Counted from the stretch's first letter, positions 17,008 to 25,918 are shown. The stretch: DNA of 64,000 bases from JAEYOM01 sp036260935 (GCA_036260935.1 DATALQ010000018.1:62001-126000), one strand, 5' to 3'. Made by a program: numbers and translations. The notes: generated by a model from the letters alone, not told the origin.

Positions 17008-18045
17008 TTAAATCTGTCTGACGGAATTGCGTTTGATTATCCGGCACGGTATTTTGATGATTCCAGAGGTGCTGCCTTCGTTGCCTTCAGCCAATGAACC
17101 TATCATTATTTCCGCAGATCTCGTGCCTATTTCAATTAAAGGAATCTCGTTTGTAGTAAGCGCAGGTCTTAAATATGCCGAGACCTCCTTGTTATCATAC
17201 CCTGCGACGGATATATCCACCCCGGCCTTCATACCGTGCTCCTCCAGATAGTCGTAAACGCCTGCGGCCATTGTATCGTTCATGCAAAAAATAGCCGTGA
17301 CGCCTTGCTTGATGATTCTTTCAACTTCCTGGCAGCCTGATTGCCTTTCCCAGTCGCCATATCCGATCAAATCGGGGTTGTATGGTATCTGATACTCGCG
17401 CAATGCCTTTTGATATCCCAGCTTCCTTTTCTGAGTATGCAAATTATCGGCTGTACCGCCAATCACGCCTATCCTGCGGTGACCCATCGAGATCAGGTGC
17501 CGTGTCATATCATATCCGCCCTTCTCATCATCTATAACGACGGAGGTGAATTTAGGCGATTTTGAATAGGAGTAAACCACCATGGCCGGTATCTTGAAAT
17601 CGTCGGGGAAACAATTGATGATCCTGGCGTGTCCCGCAACATACATAATTCCGTCCACTTTGATGGACAGCAGCTCCTGAATGGCGGGATTCAGTACGGA
17701 TCTGAATTTTTTTTCGTCATGAAACCAGGTGTTTTTCCACCTGTCATAAAGGCGCATGTTGATCAGAATCGTCCTGTAATTCATATCTTCACAGCGAGCT
17801 ATGATCCGTTCAATAATGGGCGGGGAACTAAATTGGCTCAGATCTTCCGTGAGGATGCCGATAATGTTGGTCCTTTGTTTTCTCATGCCCTGCGCAAAAT
17901 AGTTGGGCTGGTATCCCGTCTGCTTCACAACCTCGAGAACCCTCTGTCTTGTAGCCTCGCTGACTTTATTCTTGCCATTCAATATATTTGATATGGTTGA
18001 AGCGGAGACGCCGCACATCTGAGCAATTTCCTTCAGAGTAATCAA
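17008..18045 (-). CDS. LacI-family transcriptional regulator, TTG start
   Basis: Repressor of 345 residues with an N-terminal helix-turn-helix (TLKEIAQMCGVSASTISNIL), a hinge region and a sugar-sensing domain. The start is TTG 18045, preceded by AAGGA; the motif begins two residues later, so no other start fits. It is transcribed toward the second importer operon in the same direction, but a separate consensus promoter lies between them. A TTGCAA-N18-TAATAT promoter may lie upstream near 18100. It could control either importer; I cannot assign an operator. Confidence 0.92.
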   Translation of the reverse strand: MITLKEIAQMCGVSASTISNILNGKNKVSEATRQRVLEVVKQTGYQPNYFAQGMRKQRTNIIGILTEDLSQFSSPPIIERIIARCEDMNYRTILINMRLYDRWKNTWFHDEKKFRSVLNPAIQELLSIKVDGIMYVAGHARIINCFPDDFKIPAMVVYSYSKSPKFTSVVIDDEKGGYDMTRHLISMGHRRIGVIGGTADNLHTQKRKLGYQKALREYQIPYNPDLIGYGDWERQSGCQEVERIIKQGVTAIFCMNDTMAAGVYDYLEEHGMKAGVDISVAGYDNKEVSAYLRPALTTNEIPLIEIGTRSAEIMIGSLAEGNEGSTSGIIKIPCRIIKRNSVRQI

Positions 18046-18243
18046 GATTTACAGTTCCTTTCCTGATATTGTCCATTGTTGCAAATAAATTTAATAATTC
18101 CATATTAACTACAAAAAAGTTCATATTGCAATAGTCAGGAACAAAAAAGGTAAATTATTCGATATTGTGAATTGAGAAAACACTTTCAAAAGAATCATAC
18201 AGGATGTCAACGTACGGCTTGATCAGGCTGCAGACGAAGAAAT

Positions 18244-18263
18244 GCCGCTGCGGCTGCAGCGGC
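18244..18263 (-). terminator. Terminator after small-protein pair
   Basis: GCCGCTGCGGCTGCAGCGGC forms a strong GC stem. On the minus strand it is followed by ATTTCTTC, a weak T-tract, right after the stop of the 45-residue gene. Confidence 0.6.
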
Positions 18264-18268
18264 GCGGT

Positions 18269-18406
18269 TCAATCCTTCTTTGAATAGGCGATCAGTACGA
18301 TATCCTTGCCCTCTGCCTGTGAAATCTCATTTTCAAGTTTGCTGATCTTGTCAAGGATATTCATTTTTTCCTTATCCAGTTCGGCATAAGTGTAATTGAA
18401 ATCCAT
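18269..18406 (-). CDS. Small hypothetical protein, 45 residues
   Basis: A short gene with a strong ribosome site (AAAGGAGG) 8 bp before ATG 18406. The product begins MDFNYTYAELDKEKMN, is highly charged, looks like one amphipathic or coiled-coil helix (residues 8-32) and ends IVLIAYSKKD. It follows the DUF3892 gene by 15 bp and shares its orientation. I do not recognise the family. The ribosome site, clean stop and following terminator support it as a real gene. Confidence 0.65.
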   Translation of the reverse strand: MDFNYTYAELDKEKMNILDKISKLENEISQAEGKDIVLIAYSKKD

Positions 18407-18421
18407 TTTATTTACCTCCTT

Positions 18422-18652
18422 TCAGCCGAAGGTCGGAAGATTATCCAGGTTGTCTCTTTCAGTTCCGTTCAGATTACTTCTAAGGTATTCTCTGCCGTTC
18501 TTCGCCCGGCCTACGTTAATTCCTTCGATCAGCCCGTCCTTTGCCATTATTATGGCTTCACTGACAGAGTACACATTTCCGTTGCCGAGCATTACATCGG
18601 TTATATCGCCCTCGCTGTTTTTCCTGACTTTAATTATCTCAGCAGTTTCCAT
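18422..18652 (-). CDS. DUF3892-like small protein
   Basis: Protein of 76 residues resembling DUF3892: an N-terminal strand (AEIIKVRKNSEGDITDV), then GNGNVYSVSEAIIMAKDGLI. ATG 18652 has GGAGG at proper spacing; the longer frame to 18739 has no ribosome site and overlaps the divergent promoter. Function is unknown. It is the first gene of a two-gene minus-strand unit, divergent from the ric gene. Confidence 0.75.
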   Translation of the reverse strand: METAEIIKVRKNSEGDITDVMLGNGNVYSVSEAIIMAKDGLIEGINVGRAKNGREYLRSNLNGTERDNLDNLPTFG

Positions 18653-18672
18653 ATACGATACCTCCGGTATTA

Positions 18673-18700
18673 TTGTTGGAGCAAAAAAGCATTTTATACA
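18673..18700 (+). promoter_or_regulatory. Candidate promoter of ric gene
   Basis: TTGTTG (18673-18678) and TATACA (18695-18700) are 16 bp apart, about 75 bp before the start codon. No clear FNR or NsrR site was seen. Confidence 0.45.
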
Positions 18701-18774
18701 CGTGTGGCAGCCGTATAAAAATTTTCCGGCAAGAAACACTTGAAAGAAAGGCTTTCAGAAAGGTGGTCGGTAAT

Positions 18775-19482
18775 ATGTTCGAAAGTAATCAAAGCGTAGG
18801 CGAGATTGTTTCTCGAATGCCGAAGGCAGGAGATATTTTCAAGCAGTACAGGATAGACTTCTGCTGCGGAGGTAACAGGACGCTGAAAAAAGTCCTTGCC
18901 GAGAAGGGCCTCGACGAAGGTGAGATATTGGGCAGGCTGGAAGCAGCCTACAGGGAGGGTGAAACAGGCAGGGCACCGGCCATGGACTTTACTGAAATGA
19001 AGCCTGTAGAGCTGGCAGAATATATTGAGGAAAAGCACCACGGCTATCTAAAAAAAATCATGCCGGAGTTGGACGAGCTTACTGCAAGGATAATGAAGGT
19101 TCACGGGCTGCGCCACAGTGAGCTTTTCAAAGTCCATAAGCTTTTTGCCGCACTCAGGGCTGAGTTGGAAGAGCACCTCGTGAAGGAAGAAGAGATATTG
19201 TTTCCAAAAATCAGGGAATACCAGGAAAGACGGTCTATCAGGCTTCTTGCGGAGATAGGAAGGATAATAAGGGAAACAGAGGACGAGCATGAGGCGGCGG
19301 GCAAAATACTGAAGGAGCTAAGAGATATAACCGATGATTACAAGGTTCCCGACGATGGATGCGGGACTTACCGAAGGGCTTATGAAAAGCTTGAGGAAAT
19401 GGAGACGGACGTTTTCGAGCACATCCACCTTGAGAACAATATCCTGTTCAAAAAGATCGGGGTGGACGTCGATCTGATGTAA
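18775..19482 (+). CDS. ric: Iron-sulfur cluster repair di-iron protein (Ric/ScdA/YtfE)
   Basis: Protein of 235 residues that helps repair Fe-S clusters damaged by nitric oxide or peroxide. The N-terminal ScdA/DUF542 domain has the motif RIDFCCGGNRTL (Cys30, Cys31). The C-terminal hemerythrin-like domain supplies His/Glu iron ligands in EEKHHGYL, VHGLRH, EEHLVKEEEILFP, DEHEAAG and HIHLENNILF. ATG 18775 follows AAAGGTGG; the frame extends further without a ribosome site. It appears monocistronic. In an anaerobe it would protect Fe-S enzymes during nitrosative or oxygen stress. Confidence 0.95.
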   Translation: MFESNQSVGEIVSRMPKAGDIFKQYRIDFCCGGNRTLKKVLAEKGLDEGEILGRLEAAYREGETGRAPAMDFTEMKPVELAEYIEEKHHGYLKKIMPELDELTARIMKVHGLRHSELFKVHKLFAALRAELEEHLVKEEEILFPKIREYQERRSIRLLAEIGRIIRETEDEHEAAGKILKELRDITDDYKVPDDGCGTYRRAYEKLEEMETDVFEHIHLENNILFKKIGVDVDLM

Positions 19483-19493
19483 AGGCGGTGTAC

Positions 19494-19522
19494 TTGAGAT
19501 ATTGGCATGGTTGCTGTAAAAT
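19494..19522 (+). promoter_or_regulatory. Promoter of DUF3237 gene
   Basis: TTGAGA (19494-19499), 17 bp, TAAAAT (19517-19522), about 58 bp before ATG 19580. Confidence 0.6.
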
Positions 19523-19579
19523 TAGAATAAATTGCCGCGACGGTTGCTTTAAGCATGGCAAATCAAAGGAGTGGTCGAA

Positions 19580-20014
19580 ATGGTCGAACTAAAGGCGGAG
19601 CATGTGCTGCATATCCATGTACAATGCACGGACGGCCTGCTTGTCGGAGATTCTGTTCAGGGTTCGTTGTGCGTTATACCGATTGCCGGCGGAAATTTCA
19701 CCGGAAAGGACATCAAAGGCAGGGTCGTGCCCGGCGGTGCCGATTGGAACACCCGTGTATCGGACAAGGTATCCCATGTTTTTGCCAAGTATATGATCCA
19801 GACGGATGACGGTGAATATATAGCGATCGAGAATGCCGGAATACTCAATGATGCTGACTCAGACAGAGTGATCAAAACGTCCCCCAGGTTCACAGCCAGA
19901 AAAGGCAGTAAATACGAATGGCTTAACGACGGTATATACGTAGGCTCGCTTGAAGTCTCGAACGATCCTCAATATGCCATTGCAGTTGATATTAACATAT
20001 ACAGAATGCTTTAA
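19580..20014 (+). CDS. DUF3237 family protein
   Basis: Protein of 144 residues resembling DUF3237: ELKAEHVLHIHVQC at the start, a central GGADWNTRVSD motif, and a C-terminal strand pattern ending in VDINIYRML. These are probably small beta-barrel proteins of unknown function. ATG 19580 follows AAGGAG; GTG 19571 overlaps that site and is not used. It seems to have its own promoter (19494-19522) and a weak terminator at 20072-20111. Confidence 0.82.
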   Translation: MVELKAEHVLHIHVQCTDGLLVGDSVQGSLCVIPIAGGNFTGKDIKGRVVPGGADWNTRVSDKVSHVFAKYMIQTDDGEYIAIENAGILNDADSDRVIKTSPRFTARKGSKYEWLNDGIYVGSLEVSNDPQYAIAVDINIYRML

Positions 20015-20071
20015 AGAGTACGATCACGGCGGAGGCCGCTTCGTTATTCAGTTGAACAGAAACATTATCGG

Positions 20072-20111
20072 GCAGGCCGTCTCTGAAAATGGGAGGGCCT
20101 GCTTACTTTTT
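20072..20111 (+). terminator. Probable terminator after DUF3237 gene
   Basis: GCAGGCC pairs with GGCCTGC, extended inside by TCTC/GGGA, followed by TTACTTTTTGG. Confidence 0.6.
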
Positions 20112-20296
20112 GGATATTAATGTCATGCGCATAACATAACTGTGCTTCAAATTGCTTTTTCGCTAACCAGGCAGCCATCTCTTACTTTATCTGGTGGTAA
20201 AACCTAAGAGTACCAAAGGATTTTTTTCAATAATGTCAAATATATTTAATATATGCTGTTTAACGAATGACATATAATTTGAAAAGGGGTTAAATT

Positions 20297-22408
20297 ATGA
20301 CAATTATTGAAAAATTCATGAGCTTTATGCACTTTTTCTCGAGGAACACTTCACGCAGCATCCGGACAAAGCTCATTTCAGCATTCATGATCACCATTAT
20401 TCCGATACTCCTTTTGGGAATAGTCTCATTCTACTCTTCCAGGAATGCCTTGGAAACTGTTGCAGTTGACAGTTCTCTATCGACTCTGGCGCAAAGCAAC
20501 AATTATTTGAAGCTTGCCATGGCAAATGTGGAAGACCTGTCAATGCAAATAATATCAAACACCACATTTCAAAGTTATCTGGATTATAACGGAACCGATG
20601 ATTACGACTATTACGCTCTGCGGAAAGAGGCGGATAATTACCTGAATACGCTGTTGATCTCCAATAAACTTATATCGAATATTTATTTTATTCAGGATTC
20701 AGGTACTATTTTGGGCGACAAAGGCAATTTGAAAACTGAAGGCCTGAGCCTGGAGAAGCTTAAAAAGAATGAGTTTTACAAAAGAGTATTTGACAGCAAG
20801 GGAAAATCTGAATGGTATGCAAGCCATTCGGATATTGATAAGAATCCTGATGTATCCACCTATTCCATTAGCCTGGTTCGATTGATCGGCAGTCTTAAAA
20901 CAAATGAAACCAAAGGCATGCTGGTAATCGACGTTAAGAAGGATGTAGTTCAAAAGCTGATGGAACAGATTTCAATAGGGAAAAACTCACAAATACATCT
21001 GGTCAGCCCGGACGGGGCAGACTTGACCAAAAGCGCTGCCGCAGCCGGAATACCGGCGGGTACTTCGGAGAAAACTTCCAATATTACCTCGGAAGACTTT
21101 TTCCGAGATATTACTGCTTCTGATGAAATCTCAGGCAATAAACAGGTCACGTACAACGGAACTGATAATCTGCTGGAGTATGCCAAAGTCGGAACAACCG
21201 GGTTTATAATGATCGGTTTGATACCCACGGCGGAGCTTTACGCAGCATCGAGCAGGATTATGGTCACTACGATAATTTTGATAATTCTGGCCATTGCAGT
21301 GTCCGTGCTGATAGGGTTCTTCATTTCCACCAGTATGAGTCGTACGATCAACCGGATAATAAAGGTAGCGGGGCAGGCAGCCTCGGGGGATCTTACCGTC
21401 AGCCCACAATCGAACCGCAAGGATGAATTGGGTACTTTAACGATAAGTATCAGTTCAATGATTACAAATATGCGGGCACTTATCAGGCAAGCTGCGACTA
21501 TAGCGTCGTCCGTGGATTCATCGGCATTGACTGTAGCCACCACTTCCCAGCATGTATCCTCCGTATCCCAGGAAATATCCAATGCAATACAGGAAATATC
21601 GACGGGTGCTTCATCTCAAGCTACGGATGCCGAAAAAGGTTCACAAAAAATGAACGAACTGGCTCAAAAGATCAATATCGTATCAGAAAATTCAAGCGCT
21701 ATAGAAGCTTTTTCAATCGAAACAATGAATCTTACGCAAAAAGGCCTGTCTTCCGTTTCGGAACTGGACGAGAGAACTAAGGAAACAACCAATATAACAA
21801 GTGCGATTATCGGTGATATTAAATCGCTGGATCACAACTCCAAATCCATAGGAAAGATTATTAAAGTAATAAGCGGTATTGCCGATCAGACCAACCTACT
21901 GGCTTTGAATGCCGCAATAGAAGCCGCTCGTGCCGGAGAAGCAGGCAGCGGCTTTGCTGTTGTGGCGGATGAAGTGAGAAAATTGGCGGAACAGTCCATG
22001 AACGCCACAAATGATATAGCTTCAATAGTCAAGGATACTCAGAACCAGACTGATAAGGCTGTGAAGAGGGCGGAAACGTCAAGCGGCATATTGAAACTCC
22101 AGAATGAGTCCCTGCAGAAGACAATAGACATCTTTAGAAGTATTTCAGGTTCAATGGAACAGCTGGCGGGAAAAGTCGAGAACACCATTGATGCAATTTC
22201 CGAGATGGATAGCTATAAAGTACAAACTGTATCCGCCATCGAGAATATCTCCGCTGTTTCGGAACAGACGGCTGCATCCTCACAGGAAGTGACTGCATCT
22301 ACCCAGGAACAGCTTTCCGGCATCGAAGAACTAGCGGCATACGCACAGCAGCTAAACGAAGCGGCGCACGACCTCACTGAGGCAATCAGCAAATTCAAAG
22401 TCGAGTAG
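20297..22408 (+). CDS. Methyl-accepting chemotaxis protein
   Basis: Chemoreceptor of 703 residues. Helix 1 is near 27-47, an extracellular dCache-like sensor domain spans about 48-310, helix 2 is near 316-338, then come HAMP and the cytoplasmic signalling domain with its hairpin tip (IADQTNLLALNAAIEAARAG). It signals to CheA/CheW in flagellar motility. GAAAAGGGG precedes ATG 20297. It lies directly upstream of, but is not fused to, the third sugar importer operon; sensing of a related sugar is a guess. The upstream 280 bp hold a weak hairpin with T-run near 20190-20230. Confidence 0.95.
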   Translation: MTIIEKFMSFMHFFSRNTSRSIRTKLISAFMITIIPILLLGIVSFYSSRNALETVAVDSSLSTLAQSNNYLKLAMANVEDLSMQIISNTTFQSYLDYNGTDDYDYYALRKEADNYLNTLLISNKLISNIYFIQDSGTILGDKGNLKTEGLSLEKLKKNEFYKRVFDSKGKSEWYASHSDIDKNPDVSTYSISLVRLIGSLKTNETKGMLVIDVKKDVVQKLMEQISIGKNSQIHLVSPDGADLTKSAAAAGIPAGTSEKTSNITSEDFFRDITASDEISGNKQVTYNGTDNLLEYAKVGTTGFIMIGLIPTAELYAASSRIMVTTIILIILAIAVSVLIGFFISTSMSRTINRIIKVAGQAASGDLTVSPQSNRKDELGTLTISISSMITNMRALIRQAATIASSVDSSALTVATTSQHVSSVSQEISNAIQEISTGASSQATDAEKGSQKMNELAQKINIVSENSSAIEAFSIETMNLTQKGLSSVSELDERTKETTNITSAIIGDIKSLDHNSKSIGKIIKVISGIADQTNLLALNAAIEAARAGEAGSGFAVVADEVRKLAEQSMNATNDIASIVKDTQNQTDKAVKRAETSSGILKLQNESLQKTIDIFRSISGSMEQLAGKVENTIDAISEMDSYKVQTVSAIENISAVSEQTAASSQEVTASTQEQLSGIEELAAYAQQLNEAAHDLTEAISKFKVE

Positions 22409-22427
22409 TGCATAGTACAAAATGCGA

Positions 22428-22441
22428 GTCAATCGATTGAC
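22428..22441 (+). promoter_or_regulatory. Operator of third importer locus (distal copy)
   Basis: GTCAATCGATTGAC, a perfect 14-bp palindrome, 80 bp centre to centre upstream of the operator at 22507-22522. The spacing suits repression by looping. Confidence 0.7.
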
Positions 22442-22506
22442 ATTGGAAAATGCCTTTTAGAAGTGCTGATACTGCTATGTTGCGATGCTAATAACGAGAA
22501 AATATA

Positions 22507-22522
22507 TGTCAAATGGTTGACA
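22507..22522 (+). promoter_or_regulatory. Operator of third importer locus (promoter copy)
   Basis: TGTCAAATGGTTGACA. Its right half is the -35 box of the promoter at 22517-22545, so binding would exclude RNA polymerase. Related to sites at 22428, 25919 and 30889. Confidence 0.75.
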
Positions 22523-22545
22523 TTTTATTTGATTTAAAGTAATAT
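22517..22545 (+). promoter_or_regulatory. Promoter of third importer operon
   Basis: TTGACA (22517-22522), 17 bp, TAATAT (22540-22545), about 70 bp before the binding-protein start. Confidence 0.8.
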
Positions 22546-22615
22546 CAAATAGTGCCAAGCGATTGCTTATTTACGGAAACGGCACAAATATAGAGTATTA
22601 AATAGGAGGTCAATC

Positions 22616-24004
22616 ATGAAACGTACACTATTGTCGATGGTCCTTGTTATTATGATGCTTAGCGTTCTGTTAACATCGTGCGGACAGGCGCCTGACACAA
22701 CCAAACCGGACTCAAGCGTCTCTGCAAGTTCGACTGACGCATCCACCAACGAGGCAAACGCCGCCAGCGCTACCCCGGCTGACACTCAGAAGCCTGTAAA
22801 AATTACATACTTCAATACGTCGGCTGAAGTTAACACAATGTTTGAAAATATGTTCAAGAAATATCACGAACTATTTCCAAACGTAACCATCGAGCTGATT
22901 CCGACAGCTGTCGGAGAAGGACAGCAGGAGAAGCTGCAGTCTCTGTTCGCAGCAGGAAATGGTCCTACGTTCATGAATGTCGATCCGGCCAACGTCATAC
23001 AGTATCAGGACAAATTGTTCGAGATGACGATGGAGAACGCTCCCTGGCTGGCACAAGCCAGTGACGGTGCGGTAGAGGGCGGAACCTTCGGCGGCAAGAT
23101 ACTGGGAGCTCCGTGGAGCGTTCAGGGCTATGGCTTGCTGTACAATAAAAGGGTTGTTGACAAGGTCTACGGCGGGGCATTTGATCCGGCAACGATCAAT
23201 ACAAGAGATTCATTAAAAGCATTCCTTGAGAAAATCGAAGCCTCCGGCGTACCTGCAACCATGCTGCATGGAGCCAACTGGTCCATGGGCGGTCACTACC
23301 TCACGCTGACCTACGCTGTTCAGGGCCCCAAGACTACCGATGGTACAGGATTTATAGATAAATTAAAAGCAGGAACTGCAAAGATCGAAGACAGTCCGAT
23401 TTTCCAAGGCTATATGGATACGATGGACCTGCTTGTTGAACACAATTATAACAAGGCTGATCCTCTGGTAGGAGATTTCAATAAGGACGTTCAGGCCTTC
23501 GGCGAAGGGAAAGCAGCAACTTTCTTCATGGGCGACTGGACATGGACTTCAATGACTACCTTGAAAAATGTAGATCAGGATTACGGCTTCATTCCGGTGC
23601 CGTGGAGCAATAACCCGGCTGATTACGGCAATACGCAGATAGTAATGGTACTGCCGAAATTCCAGTCTATCGATAAGTCTCAAAACACGCCGGAACAGAC
23701 AAAGGCCGCGTTGGATGCCTTGGGCTGGATGATGACAGACCCGGCAGGCCAGCAGTTCTTCATTGACGCAGGCTTCTTCATGCCGTACAAGAATGTAAGA
23801 ACAGACGTTAAATACAATTCGATGACAACTGCAGTCGCGGACTACGCTAAAAACGGTAAAACCATCAATCTCGGATGTTTCTCTTACATTTCCGGCGACG
23901 CATGGACCCAGACCGGCAATCTGATGCTCAAGTATATTTCCAAAGCTGCTACCAGACAAGAGCTGGCGCAGGGAATAGACGACTACTGGAAGACTGTAAA
24001 GTAA
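22616..24004 (+). CDS. Sugar-binding lipoprotein of CUT1-type ABC importer
   Basis: Binding protein of 462 residues. The signal peptide ends in a lipobox (VLLTSC), followed by a Ser/Thr/Ala-rich linker. The mature part has the family-1 solute-binding pattern (VKITYFNTSAEVNTMFENM at its start). Length and neighbours match CUT1 importers for di- and oligosaccharides, a different type from the two LplA-like systems to the left. AGGAGG lies before ATG 22616. The ligand is probably the glucoside processed by the GH13_18 enzyme at 26997. Confidence 0.93.
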   Translation: MKRTLLSMVLVIMMLSVLLTSCGQAPDTTKPDSSVSASSTDASTNEANAASATPADTQKPVKITYFNTSAEVNTMFENMFKKYHELFPNVTIELIPTAVGEGQQEKLQSLFAAGNGPTFMNVDPANVIQYQDKLFEMTMENAPWLAQASDGAVEGGTFGGKILGAPWSVQGYGLLYNKRVVDKVYGGAFDPATINTRDSLKAFLEKIEASGVPATMLHGANWSMGGHYLTLTYAVQGPKTTDGTGFIDKLKAGTAKIEDSPIFQGYMDTMDLLVEHNYNKADPLVGDFNKDVQAFGEGKAATFFMGDWTWTSMTTLKNVDQDYGFIPVPWSNNPADYGNTQIVMVLPKFQSIDKSQNTPEQTKAALDALGWMMTDPAGQQFFIDAGFFMPYKNVRTDVKYNSMTTAVADYAKNGKTINLGCFSYISGDAWTQTGNLMLKYISKAATRQELAQGIDDYWKTVK

Positions 24005-24016
24005 AAAACGTTTCGG

Positions 24017-24060
24017 TTACTGGCGGGTGGCGGCCGGATCGGCCGCTATCCGCCTGGTAA
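24017..24060 (+). other. Intercistronic GC-rich hairpin
   Basis: GGCGGGTGGCGGCC (24022-24035) pairs with GGCCGCTATCCGCC (24041-24054), extended outward by TTAC/GTAA. No T-run follows. As at 6811-6847 it lies between binding-protein and permease genes, so it probably adjusts their ratio through mRNA stability. Confidence 0.7.
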
Positions 24061-24087
24061 TCAGGCCCTATGCACAGGAGAGATATG

Positions 24088-24972
24088 ATGAAAGCTAAGA
24101 CAAAGGCACTGAACAATGCAGGACTTTTCGTTATTTTTATGGGTCCTGCACTAATTACGTTTGCTTGCGTGTTGTTGATTCCGTTTTTATACGGTGTTTT
24201 TCTGACCTTTACCAACTATGATCCGATAAAGGGGACAAAAGATTTTATTGGCTTTGCCAACTTTGCCGCCATTTTTGCTGATAAGGAGTTTCTTGGCCAG
24301 TTTTTGAAGACTCTGAGCTATGTATTCTATTCAACTGTTTTTTGCAATCTCCTGGCGTTTTTATTGGCTTATCTGCTTACCACCAATATCAAGGCTCAAA
24401 ACTTTCTGAGAGGCGGGTTCTTCACGCCGAATCTGATCGGAGGAATAATCCTCGGATATATTTGGAAATTCATATTTGCCAATGTAGTTACGCAGTTGGG
24501 AAATTCTTTGGAATTTAAACCGTTGATGACTTCGTTTTTAACTCATCCGGACAGGGCAATCCTCGCTATGATTATAGTGACCGTGTGGCAATATGCCGGA
24601 TACCTTATGATGATCTATATAGCCGGGTTCGTCGGAATATCAAGGGATGTTCTGGAGGCTGCCGAAATCGACGGCGCCACAGGCATGAACAAGCTTTTAC
24701 ATATTACAATTCCTTCAATGGTACCTTCGTTTATTATTTGTCTGTTTATTACCATATCAAGGGGCTTTATGGCGTACGACCTGAACCTTGCGCTTACGAA
24801 CGGCGCTCCGTACGGAGCTACTCGTCTTGCGTCGATGCACATTTATCAGAAAGCGTTCCAGGCAAATCAATATGCCACAGGGCAGGCAGAGGCAATCGTG
24901 CTTTTCATTGCCGTTGCGATTGCGGCGGTATCACAGGTTCTGCTGACCAAGAAACTTGAGGTGGAAGCATGA
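24088..24972 (+). CDS. CUT1 ABC importer permease (MalF-like)
   Basis: Permease of 294 residues with six hydrophobic segments and an EAA loop (EAAEIDGATGMNKLLHITIP). ATG 24088 is 7 bp after AGGAG; ATG 24085 is also possible. Its stop overlaps the next start by 4 bp (ATGA), showing translational coupling. Confidence 0.93.
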   Translation: MKAKTKALNNAGLFVIFMGPALITFACVLLIPFLYGVFLTFTNYDPIKGTKDFIGFANFAAIFADKEFLGQFLKTLSYVFYSTVFCNLLAFLLAYLLTTNIKAQNFLRGGFFTPNLIGGIILGYIWKFIFANVVTQLGNSLEFKPLMTSFLTHPDRAILAMIIVTVWQYAGYLMMIYIAGFVGISRDVLEAAEIDGATGMNKLLHITIPSMVPSFIICLFITISRGFMAYDLNLALTNGAPYGATRLASMHIYQKAFQANQYATGQAEAIVLFIAVAIAAVSQVLLTKKLEVEA

Positions 24973-25793
24973 GAAGAAATAATGTAACAACTTGGGTAAA
25001 GTACGTTTTTATTCTGGGTTTGCTCATTCTGTTTATCATACCGTTCTATCTGATGGTGATAAATTCCTTCAAAACGACGCAGCAATTTGTCGACAGCCCG
25101 TTTTCACTGCCGGATAAAATTGATTTTACCAATTATTTGGACGCCTTTGTAAAAATGAAGTTTCTCAATGGTTTGGCAAATAGCTTTATTATTACAATCA
25201 GCAGTGTTGCCCTGATTATTTTGACCTCTTCGATGGCGGCTTATTTCCTGGTGAGGAATAAGTGGAAAATAAACAAGATAATATTCGCGGTATTGGTCGC
25301 TTCCATGATAGTTCCTTTTCAAGCCATAATGATACCGCTTGTAAGTATTTACGGCAATATGCAGCTGCTGAACAGCAAGTGGATTCTGGTATTCATGTAC
25401 ATGGGATTCGGCCAGGCTTTTGCCATATTCATCTTCCACGGTTTCATCAAGAACATACCGTTGGAAATGGAGGAAGCGGTGCTGATCGACGGCGGAAACA
25501 AGCTGCAGTCATTCTTCAGGGTCGTATTTCCTCTGCTGACCCCCGTAGTTGTAACAGTTTTGATACTTGACGTGCTGTGGATCTGGAATGATTACCTGCT
25601 TCCGAGTCTTGTACTGCTTTCCCCGACGCAGCGTACGCTGCCGCTTTCGACGTACAGCTTCTTCCAGTCGTACAGTGTGGACTATGCGCCGCTTATGGCC
25701 GGTATCGTACTGACGATACTGCCCGTACTGATAACGTATATTTTCTGTCAGAAGCAAATCGTCAAAGGGGTCGTTCAAGGAGCCATCAAATAG
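24969..25793 (+). CDS. CUT1 ABC importer permease (MalG-like)
   Basis: Permease of 274 residues with six membrane segments, an EAA-loop variant (EEAVLIDGGNKLQSFFRVVF) and a C-terminus (QKQIVKGVVQGAIK) typical of MalG-like subunits. Translationally coupled to the preceding permease. The Gly in IDGG replaces the more usual Ala/Cys, a minor variation. A hairpin follows at 25826-25860. Confidence 0.93.
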   Translation: MRRNNVTTWVKYVFILGLLILFIIPFYLMVINSFKTTQQFVDSPFSLPDKIDFTNYLDAFVKMKFLNGLANSFIITISSVALIILTSSMAAYFLVRNKWKINKIIFAVLVASMIVPFQAIMIPLVSIYGNMQLLNSKWILVFMYMGFGQAFAIFIFHGFIKNIPLEMEEAVLIDGGNKLQSFFRVVFPLLTPVVVTVLILDVLWIWNDYLLPSLVLLSPTQRTLPLSTYSFFQSYSVDYAPLMAGIVLTILPVLITYIFCQKQIVKGVVQGAIK

Positions 25794-25825
25794 CATTCTT
25801 CTCGGAAGAAACCGTATATATTTGA

Positions 25826-25860
25826 AAAATGGAGTATGTAGTCGTTGCATCCTCCATTTT
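25826..25860 (+). terminator. Hairpin/terminator after importer genes
   Basis: AAAATGGAG pairs with CTCCATTTT. The loop is 17 nt and the T-tract short, so read-through into the kinase genes is possible. Confidence 0.6.
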
Positions 25861-25918
25861 ACACATTAAGATGCTTAATTCCTTAGTGCTGCTTTAATCG
25901 ATCGACAACAACCGGAAG

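Noticed and set aside
16915..17097. Plus-strand frame of 60 residues
   Set aside because: No ribosome site and overlaps the 3' end of a LacI gene antisense.
20150..20235. c-di-GMP riboswitch upstream of the chemoreceptor
   Set aside because: The conserved GGTAGC and GACGCAAAG-type elements of the class I riboswitch are missing; only short pairings are seen.
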